From assembly GCF_000012965.1 (NCBI RefSeq), contig NC_007575.1:2108001-2172000 (forward strand): a DNA stretch of 64,000 nucleotides, read 5' to 3'. Positions within the stretch are counted from its first letter, which is position 1, and every line of letters begins with the position of its first letter. Below, piece after piece: positions 9,801 to 18,290 of the stretch. The position numbers were made by a program, and so were the translations under genes. Source of the stretch: Sulfurimonas denitrificans DSM 1251 (GTDB lineage: Bacteria > Campylobacterota > Campylobacteria > Campylobacterales > Sulfurimonadaceae). The notes under the pieces are model-generated. The model was not told the origin of the DNA, made no database searches, and was given only the letters and a program-made list of their open reading frames with translations.

Positions 9801-10348
9801 GAGGCTACAATAGCCAAGAAGAGATTAATCGCGAAGATCTTGATAAGGTAAGAAACCAAGCGATAGAGAAGTTTACTTTTCCACGCCAATCACGACAACC
9901 TCACAGAGCCTTGAGTGATTTCTTCCATAGTGATAGAGATGATGTGGTTGCTTTTACATGTGTTAGTGCTGGATCAAAACTAAGCGATGTAGAGAGAGGG
10001 ATTTATGATAGAGGCGAATACACAGAGTACTATCAATTTCACGGTCTTGGAGTTGAACTTGCAGAGGCCTTGGCAGAGATAGTACATAAACAGATAAGGC
10101 TTGACTTAAATATCTCTGATGGAGAGGGGAGCAAACTTAGCGATGTTCAGATGAACAGATATCAAGGCTCAAGATACTCGTTTGGTTATGCCGCATGTCC
10201 AGATTTAGAGCTTAATCGCCCACTCTTTAACCTTCTAAAGCCAGAAGAGTTTGGGATTGAGTTAAGTGAAACATTCCAAATTCATCCAGAGCAATCAACC
10301 TCCGCACTTGTGGTTTATCATCCAAATGCAACCTATTACAACGTATAG
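6857..10348 (+). CDS. metH: Cobalamin-dependent methionine synthase
   Basis: 1163 residues, close to the usual MetH length, with all four modules. The homocysteine-binding barrel is at about 1-320, with the zinc ligands in GFNCGTG and GGCCGTTPQH. The methyltetrahydrofolate barrel is at about 335-600 and begins LLIGERSNATGSKAF. The cobalamin cap and Rossmann domain follow at about 630-880, with the histidine motif DVHDVGKN. The AdoMet reactivation domain is at the C terminus, with RYSFGYAACPDL near the end. It transfers a methyl group from methyltetrahydrofolate to homocysteine to make methionine, so the organism must obtain or make B12. It is a single-gene unit, with no riboswitch recognised upstream. 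Confidence 0.97.
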   Translation: MTTKEYILKTIKNRPLIIDGAMGTQLQQRDDKISKEAWEGNEGCNELLNVTAPEILSEIFHAYLTSGADFVTTNTFGSFSWVLDEYQIGHRAYELTYAGAKLAKDECKKFSTPTHPRFCLGSIGPGTKLPSLGHITYDEMYKGYTEFCLALIDGGVDVFLLETAQDPLQIKAALHACNEASKQRGVEIPIMVSVTIELSGTMLIGTDAQTIATILEPFDILSLGFNCGTGPEQVLKHVKTLSEIWHKPISVHANAGLPQNRGGYTYYPMGPDEFAAKQQSFLEFDGVSFLGGCCGTTPQHIRALVNLVSDIAPKAPSGKHENSLASLFSTVPLMQESSALLIGERSNATGSKAFRELLLAEDYEGTLSVAQQQVRAGAHVLDVSVGFAGRDETKDMNRVMSLYAQKIALPLMPDSTQTAALEEALKLIGAKPIINSVNLEDGIEKFDAVCSLAKKFGAALVCLTIDEIGMAKSVERKLEVAERIYDLAVNKHGIRAENLVFDLLTFTLGSGDEEYLDAGINTIEAIRELRRRHPEVGATLGLSNISFGLDKDARPYLNSMFLHHCNEAGLTSVIINVAHIIPINKISKEDQEICDNLIFNRKPNAAALFEFIDHFSTKEAVDNNAVDEAYLAMSDEEKIAKLLMDGDKDRMIPLVEEARHKVAPEKIVNEILIDAMKVVGELFGSGQMQLPFVLQSAETMKKTVDYLNPYLPKIDKSVDTTLALGTVKGDVHDVGKNLVDIILSNNGFKVKNLGIKVDIGEFIQSIKESNATALGMSGLLVKSTQVMKENLETLQKEGIKIPVLLGGAALTRSFIDDFCRPLYDGPIFYCKDAFDGVTAMSRIEAGNFDTNLHPKDSQEKIVKIKEEVIIPPFSELKMPSRDVTVPTPPFWGRRELKLTPQQIEMAFDWINHKLLFKSRWGYSSKGLSEEAYEKQLNDIVWPAYEKLKKRFIEEKLFEPTIIYGYWPCRSDDDSLLIFDESRGYNSQEEINREDLDKVRNQAIEKFTFPRQSRQPHRALSDFFHSDRDDVVAFTCVSAGSKLSDVERGIYDRGEYTEYYQFHGLGVELAEALAEIVHKQIRLDLNISDGEGSKLSDVQMNRYQGSRYSFGYAACPDLELNRPLFNLLKPEEFGIELSETFQIHPEQSTSALVVYHPNATYYNV

Positions 10349-10367
10349 CTTTTTGTAGTACCGCTTA

Positions 10368-10392
10368 AACTTTGTCACTAACTGACAAAGTT
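10368..10392 (+). terminator. Hairpin after metH
   Basis: A perfect 10-bp inverted repeat (AACTTTGTCA and TGACAAAGTT) with a five-base loop lies 20 bases after the metH stop. It lacks a good T-run, so it could be a weak terminator or an operator for the following yceI gene, whose TATAAT is at 10419-10424. Confidence 0.45.
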
Positions 10393-10418
10393 AAGACTCT
10401 TTCATCACTACTTAATAC

Positions 10419-10424
10419 TATAAT
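10419..10424 (+). promoter_or_regulatory. -10 element of the yceI-family gene
   Basis: TATAAT lies 28 bases before the start codon, followed by AAGGA as ribosome binding site. No -35 match is visible, as is common in Campylobacterota promoters. Confidence 0.5.
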
Positions 10425-10451
10425 GTTTCAAACAATATAAAGGATAAAAAA

Positions 10452-11030
10452 ATGAAAAAATTGCAATTTCTTGCTATTGCGTTAGCTCTAGGTGTAAGTT
10501 CACTCTTTGGTGGTGTATATAAGGTGGATCCTTCTCACACGAATGTTACTTTTTCAGTTAAGCACATGATGATAAGCACAGTAAACGGAGAGTTTCAAAA
10601 ATTTGATGGAACTTTTGAGCTAGATAAGAAAAACAAACTTATCGCTTTAAGTGGTGAGATGGAAGTTGAATCTATAAATACAAATATTGCAAAAAGAGAT
10701 GCACATTTAAAGTCTGATGAGATATTTGATGCAAAACAGTTTCCAAAAGTCACTTTTGTCCTTGATAAAATAAAAGGTAATAAAGCTTATGGAAAATTAA
10801 CTATCAAAGGCACTACAAAGGATGTTGTTCTTGATTATGAGTTTGGTGGTACTGTTACAGACCCATGGGGAAAACAGAGAGCTGGGCTTAGTCTAAGTGG
10901 TAAAGTTGATAGAAGAGATTACAACATTACATGGAACCAAGCTCTTGAAGCTGGTGGCGTTGTTGTAAGCGAAATTGTAAAACTTAATGTTGAGATACAA
11001 GGCATTTTAAAAGGTGATGATGAGTTTTAA
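10452..11030 (+). CDS. YceI-family periplasmic lipid-binding-like protein
   Basis: 192 residues with a clear N-terminal signal peptide (about 1-20, MKKLQFLAIALALGVSSLFG). A full YceI domain follows, beginning VYKVDPSHTNVTFSVKHMM and including DPWGKQRAGLSLSGKVDRRDYNITWNQALE near the end. YceI proteins form a lipocalin-like barrel that binds isoprenoid or other amphiphilic ligands in the periplasm; the ligand here is not predictable. The start is supported by AAGGA seven bases upstream. It stands alone, convergent with comM. Confidence 0.92.
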   Translation: MKKLQFLAIALALGVSSLFGGVYKVDPSHTNVTFSVKHMMISTVNGEFQKFDGTFELDKKNKLIALSGEMEVESINTNIAKRDAHLKSDEIFDAKQFPKVTFVLDKIKGNKAYGKLTIKGTTKDVVLDYEFGGTVTDPWGKQRAGLSLSGKVDRRDYNITWNQALEAGGVVVSEIVKLNVEIQGILKGDDEF

Positions 11031-11054
11031 CTCATATTATATGTAAACACTCTT

Positions 11055-11077
11055 GGCTAGGAAACTCTCTTCTAGCC
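11055..11077. terminator. Short inverted repeat between convergent yceI and comM
   Basis: GGCTAG (11055-11060) pairs with CTAGCC (11072-11077). The right arm overlaps the comM stop codon. It could act as a weak bidirectional terminator; there is no strong T-run. Confidence 0.35.
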
Positions 11078-12583
11078 TCTTCTTCTATAACTCAAAGCTT
11101 CTAAAATGTGTCTTTTCTCAATAATAACACTCGATTCCAAATCTGCAATAGTACGGGATATCTTTTGAACTTTTTTTATAGCTCTAAATGATAGCGCAAA
11201 CTGCATTGTAGCTCTTTGTAAAATATCATTTGCTTCTTTATCAAGTATGCAATATTTATCAACCTCTGCATCACTTAGTTTTGCCGTAAAAGTGCGCTGC
11301 TCCCTTTGCTTTACTATTTTATGTACCTCAATAACTTTTTCATGCATCTCTTTAGAGCTAATAGTTGCTCTGTCGTGCAAAGATACAGGTTGCATCACAA
11401 CAGATAAATCAATCCTATCCAAAAATGGTTCTGATAGTCTGTTTTTATACCTTTGAATATCAAGCTCTCTACATCTACACTCTTTCTCTTTATGCAGTAA
11501 GTTACCGCATGGACATGGGTTCATTGCACTTACAAATAGAAAATCACTCGGGTATTCTATCTTAGAGTTTACTCTTGAAATTCGTATTTTATTATCTTGA
11601 AGTGGCTCACGAAGAGCCTCTAAAACACTCTTAGAGAAGTGTGGAAGTTCATCAAAAAATAAAATTCCACGATGAGCCAACCCAACCTCTCCAATTTTTG
11701 CCGTATGACTTCCACCACCAAATACACTAGCAGTTGTAGATGAGTGATGAGGAGAGCGAAAAGTTCTAAGCGGTCTAAATTGCGGCTCTTTACCATCAAG
11801 AGCATCAAGCTTTGCAATATCTAAAATTTCATCACTGCTAAGAGGAGGAAGTATATATCTAAGGCGCTGCGCTATCATGCTTTTTCCGCATCCAGGGCTT
11901 CCCTCTAATAAAATATTGTGAAATCCAGCGGCACTTATAAGTGCCGCCCTCTTTGCCACCTCTTGCCCTTTGACATCTAAAAAATCTTCAACATACTCTT
12001 CATCATAGTAGTAAAATTGATCTCTTACACTTATGTTTGGATACTCAATTTTTTTATGCACTATATTAGGCATAGCATTTGCGCTATTTTTTAAAAGTGC
12101 TATCGCCTCATTTAAATTTTTTACACCATAAAAATCTATATCTGGTATATTTGAGAGTTTATCCAAACTCTCGTATGGAACTATTGATTTTTTAATTATC
12201 TTTTGCTTAGCAAGAGATAACAGAAGCGGATACAGCTGAAGATTCTCTTTAACAACGCCATCAAGACCCAATTCTCCAAAAACAAACCATTGACTTAAAT
12301 CATCTTCAAGATAATCAAGTGCAATTAAAAGAGCAATGCTCAGATCAAATTGACTACCCTCTTTTTTGACGTCACTTGGAGCAAGGTTGATTGTAATTCG
12401 TTTTGGTGGAAATGTAAACTCATTGCAAAGAAGCGCAGATTTTACACGCTCTTTCGCCTCATTTATAGATGCGCTTGCCATTCCAACAACACTAAAAGAG
12501 GGCAGTCCCTTTGTAAGAGTGGATTCGACATAAACAACTTTTGCTTCTATACCTTCATAAGTGGCACATGCAACCATTTTCAT
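11072..12583 (-). CDS. comM: YifB/ComM-family Mg-chelatase-like AAA+ ATPase
   Basis: 503 residues, the standard length. The N-terminal ChlI-type domain contains TKGLPSFSVVGMAS. The AAA+ core has Walker A GSPGCGKS near residue 230, Walker B GILFFDELP and the family motif MNPCPCGN, and a C-terminal Mg-chelatase domain ends in SRTIADLE and SYRRRG. ComM is a hexameric helicase that extends branch migration during natural transformation, which hints at competence. The reading frame begins MKMVACATYEG; the third codon is an alternative ATG. The ribosome binding site AGAGG sits next to an inverted repeat (12584-12610). It lies downstream of def with a 75-base gap. Confidence 0.93.
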   Translation of the reverse strand: MKMVACATYEGIEAKVVYVESTLTKGLPSFSVVGMASASINEAKERVKSALLCNEFTFPPKRITINLAPSDVKKEGSQFDLSIALLIALDYLEDDLSQWFVFGELGLDGVVKENLQLYPLLLSLAKQKIIKKSIVPYESLDKLSNIPDIDFYGVKNLNEAIALLKNSANAMPNIVHKKIEYPNISVRDQFYYYDEEYVEDFLDVKGQEVAKRAALISAAGFHNILLEGSPGCGKSMIAQRLRYILPPLSSDEILDIAKLDALDGKEPQFRPLRTFRSPHHSSTTASVFGGGSHTAKIGEVGLAHRGILFFDELPHFSKSVLEALREPLQDNKIRISRVNSKIEYPSDFLFVSAMNPCPCGNLLHKEKECRCRELDIQRYKNRLSEPFLDRIDLSVVMQPVSLHDRATISSKEMHEKVIEVHKIVKQREQRTFTAKLSDAEVDKYCILDKEANDILQRATMQFALSFRAIKKVQKISRTIADLESSVIIEKRHILEALSYRRRG

Positions 12584-12610
12584 TATATCAACCTCTATTA
12601 AGTTGATATA
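12584..12610 (-). promoter_or_regulatory. Inverted repeat covering the comM ribosome binding site
   Basis: TATATCAAC (12584-12592) and GTTGATATA (12602-12610) form a perfect 9-bp stem with a nine-base loop directly before the comM ATG. The purine-rich binding site, AGAGG on the message, is split between the loop and the second arm. A folded message would partly hide the translation start, or the palindrome could be a repressor site. Both readings are inference. Confidence 0.5.
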
Positions 12611-12658
12611 ATTATACTATTTAAATTTTTAGATGTGATAAAATATGACAAAATGTCA

Positions 12659-13195
12659 TTAAGCGAATTGGTTCTTTGAGAGTTTTTTCTCTTTTTGGAC
12701 TTTTTTATACTCTTTTTCAAACTTTTTTCTGCGAGAGTATGAGAGTTTGTCTATAAACAGTACTCCATGTAGATGGTCTATCTCATGTTGTATTGCAACA
12801 CTAAGCAACCCAGTTGCTTCAATTGTCTTTGTGTTTCCTTCTCTATCTTGATAATTAACACAAACTCTCTCAAATCTGCTAACGTCTTCATAAAAACTAG
12901 GTACACTTAAACAGCCCTCTTGATAAATAGTCTCTCCCTCACTTTGTGTAATTATAGGATTTATCATCTCTATAAGCGAATCTCTTGACTGTTCATCATT
13001 GTCGTCTGGAATATTTAAAAGTAGCACCTGTTTTGCATATCCAACTTGAATAGCAGCTAAGCCTATGCCATTTGATTCTATCATAGATGCATACATTGCT
13101 TCAAGGAGTTTATGCAACTCTTCATCAAATTTCTCAACAATTTTTGATTTCTCTTTAAGTCTTTTATCTGGATATTCTACTATTGTCAGCTTCAT
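12659..13195 (-). CDS. def: Peptide deformylase
   Basis: 178 residues carrying the three signature motifs of the metal-dependent deformylases: GIGLAAIQVG near residue 43, EGCLSVP near 94 and QHEIDHLHG (HEXXH) near 137. It removes the formyl group from the N-terminal methionine of nascent proteins. It is the last gene of the run lspA-tig-clpP-GGDEF-def, 15 bases after the GGDEF gene, which puts it with two other proteins that act on chains emerging from the ribosome. The C-terminal tail is lysine-rich. Confidence 0.96.
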   Translation of the reverse strand: MKLTIVEYPDKRLKEKSKIVEKFDEELHKLLEAMYASMIESNGIGLAAIQVGYAKQVLLLNIPDDNDEQSRDSLIEMINPIITQSEGETIYQEGCLSVPSFYEDVSRFERVCVNYQDREGNTKTIEATGLLSVAIQHEIDHLHGVLFIDKLSYSRRKKFEKEYKKVQKEKKLSKNQFA

Positions 13196-13210
13196 CTTCT
13201 TCTATTGCTC

Positions 13211-14260
13211 TTAAGTTTTTCTTAATAAAACCGCATAATCTAATTTAGGATTTTCATATGCTTTTTCTATCCCATCCATAGAACTCACAATAATCTCTTC
13301 TACTGAACTATCTTCTGTTATATCAGTAATACCTACCGAAATTTTAAGCTGGATTTCACGGTCTGCTAAAAAAAAGTTGCTATTTGAGACAAGTTCACAA
13401 AGTCTCTCACTTGCTTTTTTAGCACTCTCTATATCGGTATGCTTTAAAAGCATAACAAAAACGCCATTTCCATAGTGTGTGACTATATCGCTTCTTCTTG
13501 AAGTCTTAAGCAGAAGTCTTGCTATAGTTTTTGTCATAAGCATAACCGCTTTTTCATTTGCAACACTAGCTTTTAAATCACGAGACAGCTCAATCATAAT
13601 AAGCGAACTCTTATGTTTAAACTTCATTATCAAGCTTATCTCTTGCTCAATTTTACTCATCAAATAGCGCTTATTATAAACACCATACTGATTATCAAAG
13701 ATGGTCTCATTTTCAACATTTTTTATAATTTTTGCAGTATCATCGTACATACATTTGATGCTGCTGCTCTGTTTTTTAATTATCTCATTTAGTTTTATTA
13801 TGTCAAAACCAAGTGATGTTGCTATATTTTTAGCCTCTTTTATATCACCGCTTGCTTCTAAGTCTTCTTTTCTTTTTTCAAGAATTTTAGTCATAAGTGC
13901 CATATTTTTATATAAATTTGCAGTAATGCTAAGAATATTTTTTATATACGAGAAGCCCTGTTTTAAGCTTTGTTCAATCATAATAGAGTTCTCTGCATCA
14001 TTGCTCTCTTCAAGCTCTAGCATAGAAGCGATATGAGCACGTGCACTTTGGCTCTTATCCTCTAGGAGTCTATCAAAATAGAGTGCAAAATTATTTGGTG
14101 TTGGTGGCAATCCATCTTTAATAAGAGCGTTTAAAACCTCTTTTGAGTAGAGTTCAAGCTCGCCTTCTGGTTCAACAGCTACACTCTTGTCTGTAACTGC
14201 TGCCAACGGCTTTGCGGTTGTATTGTTACGATTTATTCTGCTCCTTAAAGGTCCAGCCAT
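13211..14260 (-). CDS. Degenerate GGDEF-domain protein
   Basis: 349 residues. The N-terminal half (about 35-185) is predicted helical with a conserved-looking LIKDGLPPTPNNFALYF segment and no membrane span, so it is cytoplasmic. The C-terminal half (about 185-345) has the GGDEF fold pattern: NQYGVYNKRYL at the start, SLIMIELSRD in the middle. The catalytic GG(D/E)EF is replaced by GNGVF (residues 264-268) after Tyr, so diguanylate cyclase activity is unlikely. A GTP- or c-di-GMP-sensing or scaffold role is possible but not shown. It sits between clpP and def, 19 and 15 bases from them, so it is cotranscribed with protein-quality-control genes. Confidence 0.82.
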   Translation of the reverse strand: MAGPLRSRINRNNTTAKPLAAVTDKSVAVEPEGELELYSKEVLNALIKDGLPPTPNNFALYFDRLLEDKSQSARAHIASMLELEESNDAENSIMIEQSLKQGFSYIKNILSITANLYKNMALMTKILEKRKEDLEASGDIKEAKNIATSLGFDIIKLNEIIKKQSSSIKCMYDDTAKIIKNVENETIFDNQYGVYNKRYLMSKIEQEISLIMKFKHKSSLIMIELSRDLKASVANEKAVMLMTKTIARLLLKTSRRSDIVTHYGNGVFVMLLKHTDIESAKKASERLCELVSNSNFFLADREIQLKISVGITDITEDSSVEEIIVSSMDGIEKAYENPKLDYAVLLRKT

Positions 14261-14279
14261 ACCAACTCCTTTTTTTTAG

Positions 14280-14870
14280 TTACTCTTTGCTCTTTTTTAG
14301 TAAAACTTCATCTATCATGCCGTACTCTTTTGACTCCTCGGCACTCATAAAGTTATCTCTATCTGTATCTTTTTCTACTTTTTTAATGCTCTGAGAACAG
14401 TTTTTTGCCAAAATAGCATTTAACTCCTCTTTCATACGAAGAATCTCTTTTGCTTGTATCGCAATATCTGTAGCTTGTCCTTGAGCACCGCCAAGAGGTT
14501 GATGAATCATAATTCTTGCATGTGGAAGAGCATACCTCTTTCCTTTAGCTCCACTTGAGAGTAAAAATGCTCCCATTGATGCAGCTTGACCAACACATAT
14601 AGTAGCAACATCCGGACGGATATAGTTCATAGTATCATAGATAGCCATTCCAGCAGTAACTACACCGCCAGGAGAGTTTATGTAGAAGTAGATATCCTTT
14701 TCTGGGTCTTCAGCCTCTAAAAAAAGCATTTGCGCCACTATTGATGAAGCAACAGCGTCGTTTACCTCTCCGCTTAGCATAATAATTCTATCTTTTAAAA
14801 GACGAGAGTAGATATCATAAGAACGCTCTCCACGAGCAGTTTTTTCAACTACATAAGGGATATAACTCAT
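14280..14870 (-). CDS. clpP: ATP-dependent Clp protease proteolytic subunit
   Basis: 196 residues, standard for ClpP. The catalytic triad is visible: Ser in [11 protein letters not shown] near residue 97, His in [11 protein letters not shown] near 122 and Asp in the following region. The N-terminal segment [23 protein letters not shown] is typical. It forms the tetradecameric chamber that degrades proteins delivered by ClpX or ClpA, neither of which is in this window. It starts 4 bases after the tig stop, so the two are cotranscribed. Confidence 0.97.
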   Translation of the reverse strand: MSYIPYVVEKTARGERSYDIYSRLLKDRIIMLSGEVNDAVASSIVAQMLFLEAEDPEKDIYFYINSPGGVVTAGMAIYDTMNYIRPDVATICVGQAASMGAFLLSSGAKGKRYALPHARIMIHQPLGGAQGQATDIAIQAKEILRMKEELNAILAKNCSQSIKKVEKDTDRDNFMSAEESKEYGMIDEVLLKKSKE

Positions 14871-14874
14871 CTAA

Positions 14875-16179
14875 TTAAGCCTCTTTTATCTTTGAGTTAA
14901 GAATCTGTGTAAGCACCTTATCCTCAACCATTGACATCTGAATTGCAGGTAAATAACCAGCATTTTTATACTTATCGTAAGCTAATCTTGGATCTTGTCC
15001 CATCTGCATAGCCTCATAATAAATTGTTTGCATAACTTCATTCTCATCTACTCTAACTTTTTCCTTAGTTGCTAATGCATCTATGATAAATGTAGCTTTT
15101 ACACTTTTTTGAGCATCAAGACGGAATGTTTCACGAAGTTCTTGAAGTTTATCGGCATTTTCACGCAGCTCTTTAATCTCATCTTCACTCATTGTGCTAG
15201 CTTTTCTATTAAGTGAAACATCAATCTCTTGCTCAACTACAAATTCTGGTAAATCAAAATTGATTTTTTCAACATATGTCTCTAAGAGTGCAGATTTTAA
15301 CTCTTCATTATAAAGTTTAGCAAGTGCCTCATTCTCTAATTGAAGTTTTATCTGAGCTCTTAAATTCTCTAAACTTTTGTCATCTTGACCTGCTAACATT
15401 TTTGCAGCGAAAGCTTCATCAATTTCTACTTTTACTTTTTCTTGAATATTGTGAAGTGTTACTTTAAATTCAGCATCTTTTCCAGCTAACTTCTCAGAAC
15501 CATAACTCTCTGGGAATGTTACTTTTATAACTTTCTCTTCACCAATTTTCATACCAACAACTTGCTCTTCAAAACCTGAGATAAATTGATTAGAGCCAAG
15601 AACAAGTGCAAACTCTTGTGCTGCACCACCTTCAAATAGTTCTCCATCAATTGAACCTTCAAAGTCTATTATCGCACTGTCACCATCTTTGGCTGCTCTT
15701 TTTTTCTTTAAATCGACAAATTTGCCTTGTGAATCAGCTAACTTCTCAAGTCTATCTTCAACTTCTTTATCACTTATCACAGGCTTTTTAAAAGGTGCAA
15801 CCATGTCAGCGTAGTTTTCAAGATTTATTTCAGGTCTCATAGCGATTTTAACAGTTACTTCAATTTTATCATCACTTTTGTCAAACTTAGAGATATTTGG
15901 CTCGCCAATTAATGCACTCATCGCCACTTTTAACTCATCGAGTCCCTTATTTAAAACTTCACGAAGTGCTTCTGCTTCTGCATCTTGAATTAAACGCTCA
16001 CCATACTGTTTTTTGATAACTGTTACAGGAACTTTACCTTTGCGAAAACCTTGAACTGAAGCAGTTTTTGTTAAATTTTTAGCAATTTTTTCTATATTTG
16101 CATCTATTGTCGTTCTTGGGATTTCTGCTTCAATTTGAGCATTTGCACTATTTATTTTATTTGTTTTGATTTTCATCAA
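14875..16179 (-). CDS. tig: Trigger factor, ribosome-associated chaperone
   Basis: 434 residues. The ribosome-binding N-terminal domain carries GFRKGKVPVTVIKKQYG (the signature loop GFRxGKxP). A FKBP-type PPIase domain follows at about 150-245 (DGDSAIIDFEGSIDGELFEGG), then a helical C-terminal chaperone domain. It binds nascent chains at the ribosome exit tunnel. It heads the tig-clpP-GGDEF-def run. The 168 bases upstream hold a 7-bp inverted repeat (CACTAAA 16214-16220, TTTAGTG 16233-16239) of unknown role. Confidence 0.97.
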   Translation of the reverse strand: MMKIKTNKINSANAQIEAEIPRTTIDANIEKIAKNLTKTASVQGFRKGKVPVTVIKKQYGERLIQDAEAEALREVLNKGLDELKVAMSALIGEPNISKFDKSDDKIEVTVKIAMRPEINLENYADMVAPFKKPVISDKEVEDRLEKLADSQGKFVDLKKKRAAKDGDSAIIDFEGSIDGELFEGGAAQEFALVLGSNQFISGFEEQVVGMKIGEEKVIKVTFPESYGSEKLAGKDAEFKVTLHNIQEKVKVEIDEAFAAKMLAGQDDKSLENLRAQIKLQLENEALAKLYNEELKSALLETYVEKINFDLPEFVVEQEIDVSLNRKASTMSEDEIKELRENADKLQELRETFRLDAQKSVKATFIIDALATKEKVRVDENEVMQTIYYEAMQMGQDPRLAYDKYKNAGYLPAIQMSMVEDKVLTQILNSKIKEA

Positions 16180-16347
16180 TTTCCTTTTATTTAATTTTAT
16201 TATCTCAACTTAGCACTAAAAAAATCTCTTTCTTTAGTGTAACTAACCCGTATGCCACTTAAAAATTTGAAGTTTAATAACATTAAAATTCAATCTTATT
16301 TCATTACAATTTTGGCAATATTACCTTAAATCTGCTTTTATCTATCT

Positions 16348-16809
16348 TTAGGAGTGATTTTTACAAAACTTAGGTTTAAAGTTAAGCAGAAGTATCCATA
16401 CCACTGCAACGTCTATCATTACATCTGCAAAATTAAACACCGCAAAATCAAATCCACAGTGCCAATAAACCATATCTACAACCCCGCCATGAATAAATCT
16501 ATCATATATATTTGAAAATGCTCCACCAAGCATCAATCCAGCTGGGATTGCATAACAGAGCTGATTTAGGTAGAGCATATAACCAAAAACACCAAAAACC
16601 AGAACAAGTTGAATATATTTTAGCGACTCATCCAAAAAGGCAAACATTGAAAATGCCACCCCTTTGTTATATACCAAAATCAAATCTATACAATCACTGT
16701 AATATCTGTAACCATCCACAAAAAGTGACTTTATATTTTGATCAATTATAAAAATACCTGCTATTGTAAGTATCAGTATTGTTAAATGGCGAACTGTTTT
16801 ATTATGCAT
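16348..16809 (-). CDS. lspA: Lipoprotein signal peptidase (signal peptidase II)
   Basis: 153 residues with four hydrophobic segments. The two catalytic aspartates lie in the family motifs [14 protein letters not shown] and FNFADVMID. It cleaves the signal peptide of prolipoproteins in the inner membrane; candidate substrates in this window include SoxD, the SoxH-like protein and the unknown lipoprotein at 28963. The start overlaps the end of glmM by eight bases, so they are translationally coupled. Confidence 0.95.
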
Positions 16810-18142
16810 TTAGGGCTTTTTGAAAAAACTCTACCATTTCATCCATATAGAGATTCATTTTTTTAGCATCTTTGCACTCAAGTAGAACTCTTAACTTATT
16901 TTCAGTCCCTGAGTAACGAACAAGATGATGAACTCCGTTTTCATCAAGCTCTTTTAATTTTTCATCAAGTCCATCTATCTCACTTAGCACTTTTTTTGTC
17001 TTGACTTTTATATTTACAAGTTTTTGAGGATATAGAGCAAATGGGCGGAGAGCTTTTGAAGCCTTTTGGGACGTTTTTAACAGAAGCGCTAAAACTTGAA
17101 GAGCAGAAACTAAACCATCTCCAGTTTTTGCAAAATCGCTAATTATTACATGTCCACTCTGCTCACCTCCAAAATTTATTCCCTCTTTTTTCATCACCTC
17201 TAAAACATTTTTATCTCCTACATCTGAGCGAAATAGTTTTAGCCCTTTATCAGACATAAAATCATCCAAACCTCTGTTGCTCATTACAGTTGAGACAATT
17301 CCGCCACCCTTTAGCGTGCCTCTATCACTCATAAAAGCGCCAAGAGCGCCAAGAAGTTGATCTCCATCTACAACCACACCATTTTCATCTACAATAACTA
17401 CTCTATCGGCATCTCCATCAAGTGCAATTCCCAAATCCGCTCTGTACTTTACGACACTCTCGCAAACATCTTTTGTATGAAGTGCACCACAACTATCATT
17501 TATATTGAAACCATCGGGTTTGTTGTGCAAAACAATAACCTCAGCGCCGAGCTCTTCTAAAACTGTTGGTCCAACCATATATCCTGCACCGTTCGCTGCA
17601 TCTAAAACTATTCGCATATCCTTAAGAGATAGATCTCTAGGAAATGAATTTTTTAACTGAACTATATAGCGCCCTATTACGTCATCAATTCTTTTCGCTT
17701 TGCCTATGTATTTGCCTTGAGTTTGAGCTTCCAAAATAGTATCTTTATCAAAAAATATCTTCTCTATCTCCTCTTCAACGCTATGAGGAAGTTTATCTCC
17801 ACGTCCATCAAAAAATTTAATCCCATTATCTTCAAAAGAGTTATGAGATGCACTTATCATAATTCCCGCATCACAACGCATATTTTCAGTTATAAATGCA
17901 ATGGCTGGAGTAGGCATCGGTCCGATTTGAATAACATCATATCCTATAGCAGTCAATCCGCTAACAATAGCATTTTCTATCATATATCCACTTCTTCGTG
18001 TATCTTTGCCAACCAAAATCTTATTTGTTATAGAGTGCGCTTTAAAGTATATCCCAGCAGCCATAGCTACTCTCATAGCAAGTTCTGCGGTTAAAAATGT
18101 ACCAGCTTCACCCCTAACTCCATCTGTTCCAAATAATTTCAT
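16802..18142 (-). CDS. glmM: Phosphoglucosamine mutase
   Basis: 446 residues from the ATG that gives [14 protein letters not shown], the standard GlmM N terminus. I prefer it over an in-frame TTG four codons upstream because GGAAA lies about seven bases before it. The active-site phosphoserine loop is [16 protein letters not shown], the metal site DGDADR and the sugar-binding loop GEQSGHV. It converts glucosamine-6-phosphate to glucosamine-1-phosphate on the path to UDP-GlcNAc, feeding peptidoglycan synthesis. It overlaps lspA. Confidence 0.96.
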
Positions 18143-18207
18143 GACATTTTCCAAAATTTAAATTGTTGTATTTTAACACATTTAGCTGATGTTGTACTCC
18201 CTAAAGC

Positions 18208-18219
18208 TACATGTATAAT
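18208..18219 (+). promoter_or_regulatory. -10 element of the exporter operon overlapping TACATGTA
   Basis: TATAAT at 18214-18219 overlaps a copy of the recurring palindrome TACATGTA (18208-18215), about 70 bases before the TolC-family gene. It is one of only two copies of the palindrome lying in a clearly intergenic region. Confidence 0.4.
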
Positions 18220-18290
18220 ATAAAAATAGACAAGAAATAACTACCCCTTTGTGCATATTTCCTAAAAGTATATAAAGTTAGGTAATAATA

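Noticed and set aside
16214-16239. CACTAAA/TTTAGTG inverted repeat upstream of tig as an lspA terminator
   Set aside because: No T-run follows on the minus strand and the stem is short and AT-rich.
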